Source: Clostridium sp. UBA4548
GTDB lineage: Bacteria > Bacillota > Clostridia > Clostridiales > Clostridiaceae
Direction of reading: 5' to 3'
NCBI RefSeq assembly: GCF_002387895.1
Contig: NZ_DGLI01000025.1
Coordinates: forward strand, 61,039 to 125,038
Length of the DNA: 64,000 nucleotides
In this document: piece by piece, positions 8,451 to 17,753 of the stretch
How the letters are laid out: every line of letters starts with the position of its first letter
How positions within the stretch are numbered: the stretch's first letter is position 1
The notes under the pieces: model-generated
Databases searched by the model: none
Told to the model about the DNA's origin: nothing
What the model saw: only the letters and a program-made list of their open reading frames with translations
Made by a program: the position numbers and the translations under genes

Positions 8451-9464
8451 ATGTCTAAAACTGAGAAATTAACAGGAATACAAAAGGCTGCTATACTATT
8501 TATCACCTTAGGTCCAGAAGCTTCCTCTGGTATTATTAAGCGGTTACCTGAAAGAGAAATTCAAAAAATTACCTATGAAATTGCTAATATGAATACTGTC
8601 AAGTCTGATGAACGCCATATGATTTTAGATGAATTTATGGAGATGAACAAGGCTAAGGATTATATAATTGAAGGTGGTATAGAGTATGCAAGAAGTCTTC
8701 TTTCAAAGGCTTTAGGAACTCAAAGGGCCGGTGAGATTTTAGAGAGGGTTAGTGAATACTCACAACAATACAGGCCATTTTCAATTGCAAGAAAAGCAGA
8801 TGCAACTCAACTTATAAATGTAATTGTAAATGAACACCCTCAAACTATAGCGCTAATACTTTGTCATCTTCAGCCAGATAAAGCTGGACAAATTTTATCT
8901 GCACTTCCTACAGATTTGCAAAGTGAAGTTGCATTTAGGATAGCTACTATGAGTAATGTTTACCCTCTTCTTGTAAAGGAAATAGAAGCAGTGCTTAATA
9001 GTAAACTTTCAAATGTTATAAGCTCTGAAAATAATGTGGTAGGTGGATTACAATCACTTGTAAATATCTTAAACCAAGTAGATAGAGGAACAGAGAAAAA
9101 CATTACAGAGGGATTGGAAAGAGAAGATTCAGAACTTGCTGAAAAGGTTAAACAATCTATGTTTGTATTTGAGGACATTATTACTCTTGACGATATTGCT
9201 ATTCAAAGAATTTTACGTGAAGTGGATTCAAAGGAATTATGCTTGGCTCTTAAAGGTTCATCTGAACAAGTTATGGAAGTTATCATGAGAAACCAATCTA
9301 AGAGAGCTGCTGCGACATTGAAGGAAGACATGGAGTTCTTAGGACCTGTAAGACTTGTAGAAGTTGAAAAGGCGCAACAAAAAATTGTTGGACTAATTAG
9401 AAGGTTAGAAGAAGCCGGAGAGATTACAGTTTCAAGAGGTGGACAAGATGCAATCGTCTTATAA
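8451..9464 (+). CDS. fliG: Flagellar motor switch protein FliG
   Basis: Rotor protein that binds FliF and contacts the stator. It has 337 residues, the family length. The N-terminal domain starts L-T-G-I-Q-K-A-A-I-L-F-I-T-L-G-P-E. The middle domain has the E-H-P-Q-T-I-A-L-I-L motif (about 125-135), which binds FliM. The C-terminal domain has F-E-D-I-I-T-L-D-D-I-A-I-Q-R-I-L-R-E-V and the charged torque helix region near M-S-K-R-A-A-type residues. Its usual partner FliM is not encoded in this operon. Confidence 0.97.
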   Translation: MSKTEKLTGIQKAAILFITLGPEASSGIIKRLPEREIQKITYEIANMNTVKSDERHMILDEFMEMNKAKDYIIEGGIEYARSLLSKALGTQRAGEILERVSEYSQQYRPFSIARKADATQLINVIVNEHPQTIALILCHLQPDKAGQILSALPTDLQSEVAFRIATMSNVYPLLVKEIEAVLNSKLSNVISSENNVVGGLQSLVNILNQVDRGTEKNITEGLEREDSELAEKVKQSMFVFEDIITLDDIAIQRILREVDSKELCLALKGSSEQVMEVIMRNQSKRAAATLKEDMEFLGPVRLVEVEKAQQKIVGLIRRLEEAGEITVSRGGQDAIVL

Positions 9465-10194
9465 AGTTATAAAGAAAAATTGTGCTGTTAATGAAGGAAA
9501 TGAAGAAATTAAAGCAGATTTTATAATGCCAAAGGAAGTAGAATCTCATAGGGTTGAAACCAATACCGAATCAAACTCTTATGAAAAAATAGCCGCAGGT
9601 ATCATTGGAAATGCGCAACGTGAAAGCAAAAGCATCATATATAAAGCTTATGAATCAGCTAAAATTATTGAAAATGATGCAAAAGAACAGGGATTTAAAA
9701 AAGGTTATGACGAAGGTCAAAATGTTGGTTATCTGGAAGGCTATGAAAAGGGTTTAAATGAGGGTAAAATTCAGGGAGATGAAATAATTAAGAATGCAAA
9801 GTTCATGCTATTTCAAGCTAGAGAAGAGTATAACGAATTTATAAAGGAGAAGGAGCAACAGTTTAGAAATCTAATAATTAGCACTGTTGAGACTATTCTT
9901 AAAAGAGAAGTTAATTACCCAGAAGCATTAAATGAACTAATATTTGAAACTTTAGAGGAAGAAAAGCAAGAGAAGACTTTTATAATTAAGTGTAATACTA
10001 ATCACTATCCTGCAATTCAAGGGGAGATTTTAAGTTTTAAAAATAAGTTAGCTTTTAGGGGAGAGATTTTTGTTATAGAAGATTCACTACTTGATGATGG
10101 AACAATCATCATTGAGAAAGATAGAGGAAGTACTACATTAAGCATAGAGTACAGCATGAAAAAGCTTAAGGAAATTTTAATGGAACAAAATTAA
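9448..10194 (+). CDS. fliH: Flagellar assembly protein FliH
   Basis: Regulator of the export ATPase FliI and link to the C-ring. The ATG at 9448, 6 bases after an AGAGGTGG site, gives 248 residues; the GTG at 9439 overlaps that site. The gene overlaps the end of fliG by 17 bases. The central part has the FliH glycine-repeat helix (GYDEGQNVGYLEGYEKG, a GxxxG ladder) followed by a long helix, and a C-terminal E-V-x-Y-P-E-A-L-type domain. The first 50 residues are poorly conserved. Confidence 0.92.
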   Translation: MQSSYKVIKKNCAVNEGNEEIKADFIMPKEVESHRVETNTESNSYEKIAAGIIGNAQRESKSIIYKAYESAKIIENDAKEQGFKKGYDEGQNVGYLEGYEKGLNEGKIQGDEIIKNAKFMLFQAREEYNEFIKEKEQQFRNLIISTVETILKREVNYPEALNELIFETLEEEKQEKTFIIKCNTNHYPAIQGEILSFKNKLAFRGEIFVIEDSLLDDGTIIIEKDRGSTTLSIEYSMKKLKEILMEQN

Positions 10195-10260
10195 GCAATA
10201 ACCATAAAATTTTAACATTTGTGTTTTGTAAAAATTGGTATTAAGGAAATAGGTGAAGTA

Positions 10261-11571
10261 ATGATAGCCTTAAATTTTGATAAATTATCTCATAATATTG
10301 AAAATACTAGTTTTAAGTATGTTGAAGGTAAGGTCACCAATGTTATAGGACTTACTATAGAAGTTGAAGGCATTAGAGCTTTCGTTGGGGAAGTTTGTAT
10401 CATATATAACGAAAGAAACAAGCCTATAATTTCAGAGGTTGTTGGATTTAAATCAGATAATATCATTCTGATGCCTCTAGGAAATTTGGTTGGGATTTCA
10501 CCAGGATGCAGAGTTGTTCCAAGTGGGAAACAGCTTAGTGTTAAATGTACAGATGAGTTGTTAGGAAAAGTTCTAGATGGTATTGGGAATCCACTAAACA
10601 AGGACAAGATTAATAGGTATTCGTCTTATCCAATTGAGGCTATGCCTCCAGACCCTCTTAGGAGAAGAAGAATACAAGATGTGCTTTCAACTGGAGTTCG
10701 GGCAATTGATTCGTTCTTGACCTGTGGAGAAGGACAAAGAATTGGTATTTTCGCTGGATCAGGGGTTGGGAAGAGTACAACTTTAGGAATGATTGCAAGA
10801 GAGGCTAAAGCAGATGTAAATGTTATAGCCCTTATTGGTGAGAGAGGTAGAGAAGTCTTAGAATTTATTGAAAATGATCTTGGTGATGAAGGATTGAAAA
10901 GAAGTGTTGTAGTATGTGCTACATCTGATCAACCTGCATTAGTAAGATTAAAAGGTGCTTTTACAGCTACAGCTATTGCTGAGTATTTTCGTGATAAAGG
11001 ATTAAAGGTTATATTAATGATGGACTCTGTTACTCGTTTTGCAATGGCTCAGAGAGAAATTGGACTAGCTATTGGAGAACCACCAGCAACAAAAGGATAT
11101 ACACCTTCAGTGTTTGCTATGCTTCCTAAACTCTTAGAAAGAAGTGGGATGTCTGACAAGGGGTCGATAACAGCCTTTTATACAGTGTTGGTAGATGGAG
11201 ATGACTTTAATGAGCCTATAGCTGATGCAGTTAGAGGTATTTTAGATGGTCATATTGTACTATCACGTGATTTAGCTGCTAAAAACCATTATCCAGCTAT
11301 TGATATATTAAGAAGTATCTCAAGGCTTATGCCTCAAATAACAGAGCAAGAACATCAAAAGTCTGCTGCTTTAGTTAGAGATTTATTAGCAGCTTATAAG
11401 GATTCTGAGGACTTGATAAATTTAGGAGCTTATGTAAAAGGTACAAATAAAAGAGTTGATATGGCAATTGAGCATATAAGTTTAATTAATGAATTTTTAA
11501 AGCAAGATATTAATGAGCATACGAATTTTGAGGAAAGTTTAGATAGACTTCTAAATATGTTTTCATATTAA
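10261..11571 (+). CDS. fliI: Flagellum-specific ATPase FliI
   Basis: Export ATPase, an F1-beta-like hexamer. I chose the ATG at 10261 with AGGTGA five bases upstream (436 residues) over the upstream GTG-type start. The Walker A motif is G-I-F-A-G-S-G-V-G-K-S-T. G-E-R-G-R-E-V follows, then Walker B L-M-M-D-S-V-T-R. The G-Y-T-P-S-V-F motif and a D-G-D-D-F-N-E-P-I-A-D loop are typical of FliI/YscN. The 66-base gap after fliH is one of the longer ones in this operon. Confidence 0.97.
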   Translation: MIALNFDKLSHNIENTSFKYVEGKVTNVIGLTIEVEGIRAFVGEVCIIYNERNKPIISEVVGFKSDNIILMPLGNLVGISPGCRVVPSGKQLSVKCTDELLGKVLDGIGNPLNKDKINRYSSYPIEAMPPDPLRRRRIQDVLSTGVRAIDSFLTCGEGQRIGIFAGSGVGKSTTLGMIAREAKADVNVIALIGERGREVLEFIENDLGDEGLKRSVVVCATSDQPALVRLKGAFTATAIAEYFRDKGLKVILMMDSVTRFAMAQREIGLAIGEPPATKGYTPSVFAMLPKLLERSGMSDKGSITAFYTVLVDGDDFNEPIADAVRGILDGHIVLSRDLAAKNHYPAIDILRSISRLMPQITEQEHQKSAALVRDLLAAYKDSEDLINLGAYVKGTNKRVDMAIEHISLINEFLKQDINEHTNFEESLDRLLNMFSY

Positions 11572-11590
11572 ATTTTGAGGAGAAGTTTCT

Positions 11591-12028
11591 ATGGCAAATG
11601 GGTACAGTTTCAAACTGCAAAAACTTTTAGAAATTAGAGAAGCAAAAGAAGAAAAAACGAAAGTATTGTTTATGCAAGCAAATCAAGAAAAGCAATTGGT
11701 GCAAAGACAATTAGATAATTTAGAAGATAGTTACTCAAAGTATTCTGATATGGATATAACTTCTTCAACTTATGAAAGAAAGATACAGCAAAATTATTTA
11801 AATTTATTGCATCACACTATTGAAGCTACTGTTGTAACTTTGGATGAAAAAATCAATGAGCTAGAAGAAAAAAGAGCAGATTTAATAGAGGCTCAAGTTC
11901 AAAGGAAAACTGTTGAAATTTTAAAAGAAAAACAAAAAAAAGCGTTTTTAGCTGAGCAAGATAGAATTGAACAACTTCAAAATGATGAATTTTCCCTTTA
12001 TGGGTTTATAAGACAAAACAGGAGGTGA
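11591..12028 (+). CDS. fliJ: Flagellar export protein FliJ
   Basis: A 145-residue, almost fully coiled-coil protein. It is identified by its place directly after fliI and by the FliJ start pattern F-K-L-Q-K-L-L-E-I-R-E-A-K-E-E. FliJ is the central stalk of the FliI ring and helps recycle chaperones. A GGAG site is present, and its stop lies within the ribosome site of the next gene. Confidence 0.9.
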   Translation: MANGYSFKLQKLLEIREAKEEKTKVLFMQANQEKQLVQRQLDNLEDSYSKYSDMDITSSTYERKIQQNYLNLLHHTIEATVVTLDEKINELEEKRADLIEAQVQRKTVEILKEKQKKAFLAEQDRIEQLQNDEFSLYGFIRQNRR

Positions 12029-12032
12029 GTTA

Positions 12033-13496
12033 GTGGATATTTCTAACTTAGAATTAAGTAATCAAACTTCGATATCCATTAAAAATAAAAACTCAAACCA
12101 GTGTATAAGTAAAGGTGTAAGTGAAAATAAGTTTGCAAGTTTTTTAAAAACTGATAAGTCAAGGAAAAATAATGACTCTACAGCAAGAACAAACTCAACT
12201 AAAGATGAAGCAAACCATCTTGAAAAGTCTTTTAAAGATAAAAAAGTTGAAAATGATACAACTAGTAGTACGCAGAAGAGCAAAAATAAGCATAATGATA
12301 ATTGCACCAAATTGGATGAATCACACAAAGAAGAAGATTCTTCTGATGAATTAGATAGTTTATCAGAAAAGCATGTTATTAATGAAGAAACATTAGCAAA
12401 TATACTTAATCTATTTGGATTAGATTTAGAACAAATAATAGCAATGCTTAAGAAAAGTTCTAATGCAAATGAAGAGATTAAAAATATGCTAAAACTTATG
12501 AATTTAGAAATAAAAAGCAAAAATCCTGCTGAAGCAGAAAATATGATGAATATGCTTACACAACTAATAGGAAAAGATGGTAAGGAAAGTATTCCGAGCA
12601 CTTTACTTAACATCATACCATCAAGAATTATCAATGAACTTATGGGTGAAAATAACACTAATAATTCTACAGTTGGTAAGGAAGTAATCGGTGATACTAG
12701 TAACAATCCTATAGAAACTGAAATCCATAACAAATTATTGGAAAGCATCTTAGCGAAGTTAAAAGGCAGTAAAAATGAGGATTTCAATGTATATAATGGA
12801 AAAGTACGTGATGGACTTTTTGATACTAATGGCACTCACTATAATATATTCGAAGAAGTAGAACACAAAACTGGGGTAGAGACTAATAAAAATTTACAAG
12901 AAGCTTCTTCAGTAAAAGAAAGTGACTTACTTAAAAAGTTTATAGAAGGAAATAAATCAGATTCAAAGGTTGATAGGGTTGCCAACTTTATGAACTTTCT
13001 AGGTGATGGTAACTCTCAACTGAACAAATTAGATGCAAATAGTAAAGTTCCAGTGTACATTTCTAAAAGTACCTTTAGTGAGGATATAGTTAAGGCAGTA
13101 AAATTCATGGACTTAAATGGAATCAAAGATTTAAGTGTTAAAATTTATCCTAAGGAACTTGGTGAGGTATTTATATCTGTAACTATGGAAAATGGTGCAT
13201 TAAAAGCAGCAATAAAGGCAACTAGTAAGGAAGCAGTTGAAATGTTAAGCCTAGGTCTTAGAGATATAAATGAAAAGATTAATCAAGATAATAGTAAAAT
13301 CCAATCTGTAGATATAAGTTTATATAATGAGGATACTACTTTTTTTTCAAGTGGTAATCTAAACCAAAATCAACAACAGCAACATGAATCTGAGAAATTT
13401 ATGAAAAAAAACAACATACAACAAGATATGTTCCTTGAAGAAGAAATTATAACGGAACAAGCAATTCATGAGAATGCTGTTAACTTGTTAATATAA
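12033..13496 (+). CDS. fliK: Flagellar hook-length control protein FliK
   Basis: A 487-residue protein that measures the hook and switches export specificity. It starts at GTG 12033 after GGAGGTGA. The N-terminal 340 residues are low-complexity, rich in Asn, Ser, Lys and Asp, as expected for the ruler part. The folded C-terminal hook domain lies at about 345-435 and includes the family block L-S-V-K-I-Y-P-K-E-L-G-E-V-F-I. A Gln-rich stretch follows at about 448-455. It sits between fliJ and flgD as in other Firmicutes. Confidence 0.9.
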   Translation: MDISNLELSNQTSISIKNKNSNQCISKGVSENKFASFLKTDKSRKNNDSTARTNSTKDEANHLEKSFKDKKVENDTTSSTQKSKNKHNDNCTKLDESHKEEDSSDELDSLSEKHVINEETLANILNLFGLDLEQIIAMLKKSSNANEEIKNMLKLMNLEIKSKNPAEAENMMNMLTQLIGKDGKESIPSTLLNIIPSRIINELMGENNTNNSTVGKEVIGDTSNNPIETEIHNKLLESILAKLKGSKNEDFNVYNGKVRDGLFDTNGTHYNIFEEVEHKTGVETNKNLQEASSVKESDLLKKFIEGNKSDSKVDRVANFMNFLGDGNSQLNKLDANSKVPVYISKSTFSEDIVKAVKFMDLNGIKDLSVKIYPKELGEVFISVTMENGALKAAIKATSKEAVEMLSLGLRDINEKINQDNSKIQSVDISLYNEDTTFFSSGNLNQNQQQQHESEKFMKKNNIQQDMFLEEEIITEQAIHENAVNLLI

Positions 13497-13522
13497 GTAA
13501 TAATTTATTAATGGAGGTTTAT

Positions 13523-14140
13523 ATGGAAGTTTCAACTAAAAATGCAGCCCAAATCTATAAAACTACTGAAAGGGGCACACCTATAGTTAAACCAGGTGAG
13601 GATATGAACAAAAACACTTTTCTTAAAATTTTATCTGCTGAGATGTCAAATCAAGATCCAACGAAACCACAGGATACTACAGCTTATATAACTCAGTTAT
13701 CACAGTTTGCATCCTTGGAGCAAATGTCAACCCTAAATAGTACCATGAGATTGACTGGAGCACAAAATTTAAATGGTAAATTTGTTGCTTTAGATGTATT
13801 TAATGGACAAGGTGTCCAAGAATCTGGAGTAGTAAAGTCTGTATTTAAAAGGGGAAATGAAGTGTTTATTACTGTGGATAATGGTAGCGGTAAACTGGTA
13901 GAGTATGGTTATGATCAGGTTAGTGATATTTTAAATATAGAAGATGGAAGCAAGGACAATATAAACTTTATAAATACTTCTGCATTAATTGGTAAAACAG
14001 TTGATATTCAAGATGCAAATGGTAAGGTACAAGGAGTTGTTAAGGAAGTTTATAGGGATGTTAATGGAATTATGGTAAAACTTGATGTAAATGGTAAGAT
14101 AAATGACTATCCATATGGATACATAACTAATATAAGATAA
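13523..14140 (+). CDS. flgD: Flagellar hook assembly scaffold FlgD
   Basis: Hook cap protein. The ATG at 13523 follows a GGAGG at 13513-13517 and gives 205 residues; the upstream ATG at 13511 overlaps that site. The N-terminal export and capping region has K-N-T-F-L-K-I-L-S-A-E-M-S-N-Q-D-P-T-K-P-Q-D (about 28-49), the clear FlgD signature, then Q-L-S-Q-F-A-S-L-E-Q-M. The C-terminal part is a beta-rich domain. A 133-base gap follows. Confidence 0.95.
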   Translation: MEVSTKNAAQIYKTTERGTPIVKPGEDMNKNTFLKILSAEMSNQDPTKPQDTTAYITQLSQFASLEQMSTLNSTMRLTGAQNLNGKFVALDVFNGQGVQESGVVKSVFKRGNEVFITVDNGSGKLVEYGYDQVSDILNIEDGSKDNINFINTSALIGKTVDIQDANGKVQGVVKEVYRDVNGIMVKLDVNGKINDYPYGYITNIR

Positions 14141-14273
14141 TTTTATTTTACATAACTTTGGTAAATCTGCAGAGTGAAAATGATTCAACTAATATTATGT
14201 ATAATTTAGTATTTAAACGAGATTAAAAAATTAAAAAAATTAATTAATTTAAAGTAAAGTGGGGGAATAAACC

Positions 14274-15317
14274 ATGTTAAACTCAATGTATTCAGGTATA
14301 TCAGGATTAAATGCAAATCAGAGAAAGTTGGATGTAATTGGTAATAATATAGCAAACTCTGGAACTACTGCATTTAAAGCTTCATCAGTGACTTTTCAAG
14401 ACAGTATGTATCAAATGATAAAAAATTCTTCCAGTCCTAGTTTGAATTTAGGAGGTACTAATCCTTCTCAAGTAGGACTTGGAGTTTCGGTGCAAAGTAT
14501 AAATGTAAATACCAACCAAGGTAGTTTACAGCCAACAGGAAGACCACTTGATTTGGCTGTAGATCAAAAAGGATATTTTGTAGTTGCTAAGGGACCAGCT
14601 GAAGGTGCAGATGGTAAAATAACAGTAGATCCTAAAGCCCATACAATGAGTTCTAGTATGCAGACTAGCTTCACTAGAGATGGAGCTTTCAAGTTAGACC
14701 CATATGGTAATTTACTAAACTCTAATGGATATAGAGTTATGGGTTATGCGGTAAAGGATGCAACGAATACAGCGCCATTATATGATGGCAATGCAGTATA
14801 TGACGACAAATTCAAATTTGTTAATCCTGATGATAAGGATTTTAAGGCTGTAGGAACAGAATTAGTTTCTTTAAGAATTCCAGATTCAGTTCAAGCCAAG
14901 GTGAAAGATTCAGCAGGAAATCTAGTTGATATGGACATAAAAATTCAAAGTTACTCAATTGAAAAAGATGGAATTATAACTGCTGTTCTTGCAGACGGTA
15001 GTAGGACAGCACTTGGCCAAGTAGCTATGGTATCTTTTAATAATGAAAGTGGACTTAAACAACTAGGACAAAATATGTATTCTTCATCATCTAACTCAGG
15101 AGAGCCGGTGCTAAGATCAGGAAAAGGTTCAGATAAGGTTGATGATAATAGTAAAGCTTATGGGGATATAGTTCAAGGTGCACTTGAAATGTCAAATACA
15201 GACTTAGCTGTACAATTCACTGATATGATAGTTGCTAGCCGTTCTTTCCAAGCATGTAGTAAGGTTATTAGCACTGGAGATGAGATACTTCAAGAATTAG
15301 TTAATTTAAAAAGATAA
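14274..15317 (+). CDS. flgE: Flagellar hook protein FlgE
   Basis: Hook subunit of 347 residues. The N-terminus is L-N-S-M-Y-S-G-I-S-G-L-N-A-N-Q with the rod/hook motif V-I-G-N-N-I-A-N-S-G-T-T. The central D1 domain has the D-L-A-V-D-Q-K-G-Y-F-V-V block and F-T-R-D-G-A-F-K-L-D. The C-terminal coil is Q-G-A-L-E-M-S-N-T-D-L-A-V-Q-F-T-D-M-I-V-A-S-R-S-F-Q-A. It is shorter than most hook proteins. A strong GGGGGAA site and a 133-base upstream gap suggest extra expression control, fitting the need for about 120 copies. An unusual inverted repeat lies just downstream. Confidence 0.95.
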   Translation: MLNSMYSGISGLNANQRKLDVIGNNIANSGTTAFKASSVTFQDSMYQMIKNSSSPSLNLGGTNPSQVGLGVSVQSINVNTNQGSLQPTGRPLDLAVDQKGYFVVAKGPAEGADGKITVDPKAHTMSSSMQTSFTRDGAFKLDPYGNLLNSNGYRVMGYAVKDATNTAPLYDGNAVYDDKFKFVNPDDKDFKAVGTELVSLRIPDSVQAKVKDSAGNLVDMDIKIQSYSIEKDGIITAVLADGSRTALGQVAMVSFNNESGLKQLGQNMYSSSSNSGEPVLRSGKGSDKVDDNSKAYGDIVQGALEMSNTDLAVQFTDMIVASRSFQACSKVISTGDEILQELVNLKR

Positions 15318-15325
15318 TAAATTAG

Positions 15326-15410
15326 GAAGCAAGCTCTAATAAGTTGCATTACCATTAGTAGTGCGTACTCATATAGTTTGAATGTTAACTTTAGAAGTTG
15401 AGCTTGCTTC
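15326..15410 (+). repeat. Long-loop inverted repeat between flgE and flbD
   Basis: gaagcaagctc (15326-15336) pairs exactly with gagcttgcttc (15400-15410) across a 63-base loop. It starts 9 bases after the flgE stop. The sequence after the right arm is ttatacaatt, not a T-run, so it is unlikely to be a simple terminator. A 3' stabilising or processing structure for flgE mRNA is one possibility. Confidence 0.55.
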
Positions 15411-15506
15411 TTATACAATTTGTTACTTATAAGCTTATGCAAAAAAATGTTAGTGCTGGTATTAAAATTCATCTTGTATATTTTAAAATCTTTTGGGAGG
15501 AAAATT

Positions 15507-15698
15507 ATGATTGAAGTTAGCACTTTAACAGGAACTACATTTATATTAAACTGCGAACATATTGAAAAAATTGAACATATACCAGAGACTGTAATCACTC
15601 TAATTAATGGAAAGAAGTACCTGGTAAAAGAAGATGTTGAAGAAGTAATTAATAGGGTAATAAAGTATAAAAATAAGATCTTTAACCTGCATGTTTAG
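15507..15698 (+). CDS. flbD: Flagellar FlbD family protein
   Basis: A 63-residue protein. The ATG at 15507 with GGGAGG seven bases upstream is the real start; the open frame extends further upstream without a ribosome site. It has the FlbD-like pattern I-E-V-S-T-L-T-G-T-T-F-I-L-N then E-H-I-E-K-I-E and T-V-I-T-L-I-N-G-K-K-Y-L-V-K-E. In Firmicutes this gene (swrD/ylzI in Bacillus) lies between flgE and motA or fliL and is needed for full motor torque. That role is known for the Bacillus protein and inferred here. Confidence 0.88.
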   Translation: MIEVSTLTGTTFILNCEHIEKIEHIPETVITLINGKKYLVKEDVEEVINRVIKYKNKIFNLHV

Positions 15699-15709
15699 GA
15701 GGATATGAC

Positions 15710-16519
15710 GTGAAAAAGAATGATTTTTTAACTATAATAGGGTTTATAGCAGCTTCTGCTCTTATTATTATTGGAATGAAGAGTAATGCTGGATACCTTG
15801 TTTTTTGGGATCCTCTGTCAATTTATATCACTGTTGGAGGAGCAATCGGAACTCTATTAATGGCTTATCCAATGAGTGAATTTAAAAGACTTGGAAAAGT
15901 TATTATACAAGTTATGAAAGAACAAGAGTTATCTAAATTTGAAACTATTAGCTTGTTTACTAATTTGTCAAGAAAAGCAAGGAGAGAGGGATTACTTTCT
16001 TTAGAGGATGAAATATCTCAAATCCAAAATGAGTTTATTAAGAAAGCCATGAATATGGTAGTTGATGGAATTGAGCCAGAGTCAATAAGGGAAATTATGA
16101 CTTTGGAGATCAATGAAATGGAAAAGCGTCATAATGATGCAGCAGCGGTATTTAAAACATTGGGTGCATATGCTCCTGCAATGGGGATGTTAGGAACTTT
16201 GATTGGATTAATTCAAATGCTTGCTGATTTGACAGACTCTTCAAATTTGGCAAAAGGTATGGGAAAGGCGCTTATAACTACTTTTTACGGGTCTATTGTA
16301 GCAAATGTTATTGCACTACCTATAGCTGCGAAGTTAGAATATAGAAGTGCTCAAGAAATTGGGACTAGACAAATGATTATTGAGGGAGTTTTAGCAATTC
16401 AATCAGGGGTTAACCCTAGAATTATTGAGGATAAGTTGGTAGCATACCTATCACCAGATGAAAGAAAAAAATACTATACTGTAGCTGTTAATAGTGAAGG
16501 AGTGGCAGAGAATGGCTAA
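15710..16519 (+). CDS. motA: Flagellar motor stator protein MotA
   Basis: Stator proton or sodium channel subunit, 269 residues. Starts at GTG 15710 after AGGAGG. Four membrane helices lie at about 6-24, 32-50, 145-170 and 180-205. The cytoplasmic loop holds the charged torque-generating residues (R-K-A-R-R-E-G and the E-I-N-E-M-E-K-R-H segment). The third and fourth helices carry the conserved A-P-A-M-G-M-L-G-T-L-I-G-L and L-I-T-T-F-Y-G motifs. It forms a stator with the overlapping motB. Being inside the flagellar operon ties stator supply to basal body synthesis. Confidence 0.95.
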   Translation: MKKNDFLTIIGFIAASALIIIGMKSNAGYLVFWDPLSIYITVGGAIGTLLMAYPMSEFKRLGKVIIQVMKEQELSKFETISLFTNLSRKARREGLLSLEDEISQIQNEFIKKAMNMVVDGIEPESIREIMTLEINEMEKRHNDAAAVFKTLGAYAPAMGMLGTLIGLIQMLADLTDSSNLAKGMGKALITTFYGSIVANVIALPIAAKLEYRSAQEIGTRQMIIEGVLAIQSGVNPRIIEDKLVAYLSPDERKKYYTVAVNSEGVAENG

Positions 16520-17237
16520 GAAGGAGATTAAAACAGATGCCTGGCTTGCCACTTATTCAGATACAGTAACACTGCTTTTAACCTTCTTTGTTCTTTTATA
16601 CTCGTTCTCTACTGTAGATGCACAAAAGTTTAAACAAATTTCTAATTCTTTTCAAAGTATATTTACGGGTAAAGCTGATGACTCTATGCTAGAGTTTAAT
16701 ATTGCAAGTGGAGAAGTACCAGTGGTGGGTACCACTGATCCAATAACAGAAGCAGCTAAAGAGAATCAGGAACAAAAACTGTATGAAGATATTAAAGCTT
16801 TTATAAAGGAAAATAATCTGGAAAATGATGTTAATATTTATGAGAATTACAAGGGTATTAATATTGAATTAAAAGAAGCTATTATTTTTGATACTGGTAA
16901 ATCAGATTTGCGGAGTGATAGTCTTGGTGTATTAGAAAAGGTTAATGAAATGATTAATGAAGTAACTAGTAATGTAATCATAGAAGGACATACAGATAAT
17001 AAGCCTATAAGTACTGCACAATACCCTAGTAACTGGCATTTATCCTCTGCTAGAGCTTTAAGTGTACTAGATTATTTTTTAGTTACTAAGGGACAAAAAA
17101 ACCCTGAAAGATTTTCAGCTCAAGCTTATGGAGAGTTTAATCCTATTATTTCCAATGATACTCCAGAACATAGAGCAATGAATCGAAGAGTAAATATAAT
17201 TATTGTATCAAATAAAAAAGCGTTGAAAAAGGAGTAG
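16512..17237 (+). CDS. motB: Flagellar motor stator protein MotB
   Basis: Stator subunit anchored to peptidoglycan, 241 residues from ATG 16512, overlapping motA by 8 bases; the earlier GTG lacks a ribosome site. The single membrane helix at about 18-38 starts with the essential aspartate (Y-S-D17-T-V-T-L-L-L). The C-terminal OmpA-like domain has I-I-E-G-H-T-D-N-K-P-I, N-W-H-L-S-S-A-R-A and the final N-R-R-V-N-I-I-I. The coupling ion cannot be told from the sequence alone. Confidence 0.95.
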   Translation: MAKKEIKTDAWLATYSDTVTLLLTFFVLLYSFSTVDAQKFKQISNSFQSIFTGKADDSMLEFNIASGEVPVVGTTDPITEAAKENQEQKLYEDIKAFIKENNLENDVNIYENYKGINIELKEAIIFDTGKSDLRSDSLGVLEKVNEMINEVTSNVIIEGHTDNKPISTAQYPSNWHLSSARALSVLDYFLVTKGQKNPERFSAQAYGEFNPIISNDTPEHRAMNRRVNIIIVSNKKALKKE

Positions 17238-17241
17238 TAAA

Positions 17242-17745
17242 ATGGCTGCAGAAAATAAAGTTAAAAAAGACATTAAAGAAAAAAAAGGCTCTAAGGTTAT
17301 TTTAATAGTAATAGGAGCAGTTGTTGGACTAATATTAGTTGGGGTTGTTGCTTTTGGGGCGTATTACTTTGCAGCTAAGAGTATTAAACCAGCATCAAGT
17401 GCCATGGAAAATAGTGTTTCTATTGAGAATGATAGCAATGGAGAAGTAGTTACTTTTGAGTTAGATGAGTTTTTGATAAACTTAGCTGATGAAGGAAAGC
17501 CTAGATATTTAAAAACTAAAATTTTCATTGGATATACTAATAATAAAGAGCTAGTAGCTGAACTTACTACTAAAAAGCCTATCATAAGAGATACTGTTAA
17601 TAATGTTTTAAGAATTAAAAAGAGCTCTGACTTATCAGTTCAGGGAGATGAGGCAATTAAAAAGGAGTTAGCTGATAAAATAAATGATCAATTGACTAAA
17701 GGTAAGATAGGCAATGTTTATTTCTCCGAAATTTTAATTCAATAG
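17242..17745 (+). CDS. fliL: Flagellar basal body-associated protein FliL
   Basis: A 167-residue inner membrane protein that surrounds the stator. The cytoplasmic N-terminus is lysine-rich, the membrane helix lies at about 19-43, and the C-terminal stomatin-like domain has F-E-L-D-E-F-L-I-N-L-A-D and R-Y-L-K-T-K-I. It ends with V-Y-F-S-E-I-L-I-Q, the usual FliL end. It follows motB by 4 bases. In Bacillus the next genes would be fliM, fliY and cheY; here fliO follows at once. Confidence 0.93.
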   Translation: MAAENKVKKDIKEKKGSKVILIVIGAVVGLILVGVVAFGAYYFAAKSIKPASSAMENSVSIENDSNGEVVTFELDEFLINLADEGKPRYLKTKIFIGYTNNKELVAELTTKKPIIRDTVNNVLRIKKSSDLSVQGDEAIKKELADKINDQLTKGKIGNVYFSEILIQ

Positions 17746-17753
17746 GTGGAAAA

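Noticed and set aside
12062..12835. Open frame of 257 codons on the - strand opposite fliK
   Set aside because: It mirrors the low-complexity part of fliK, has Ser/Leu/Ile-rich composition typical of antisense frames in AT-rich genes, and no ribosome site.
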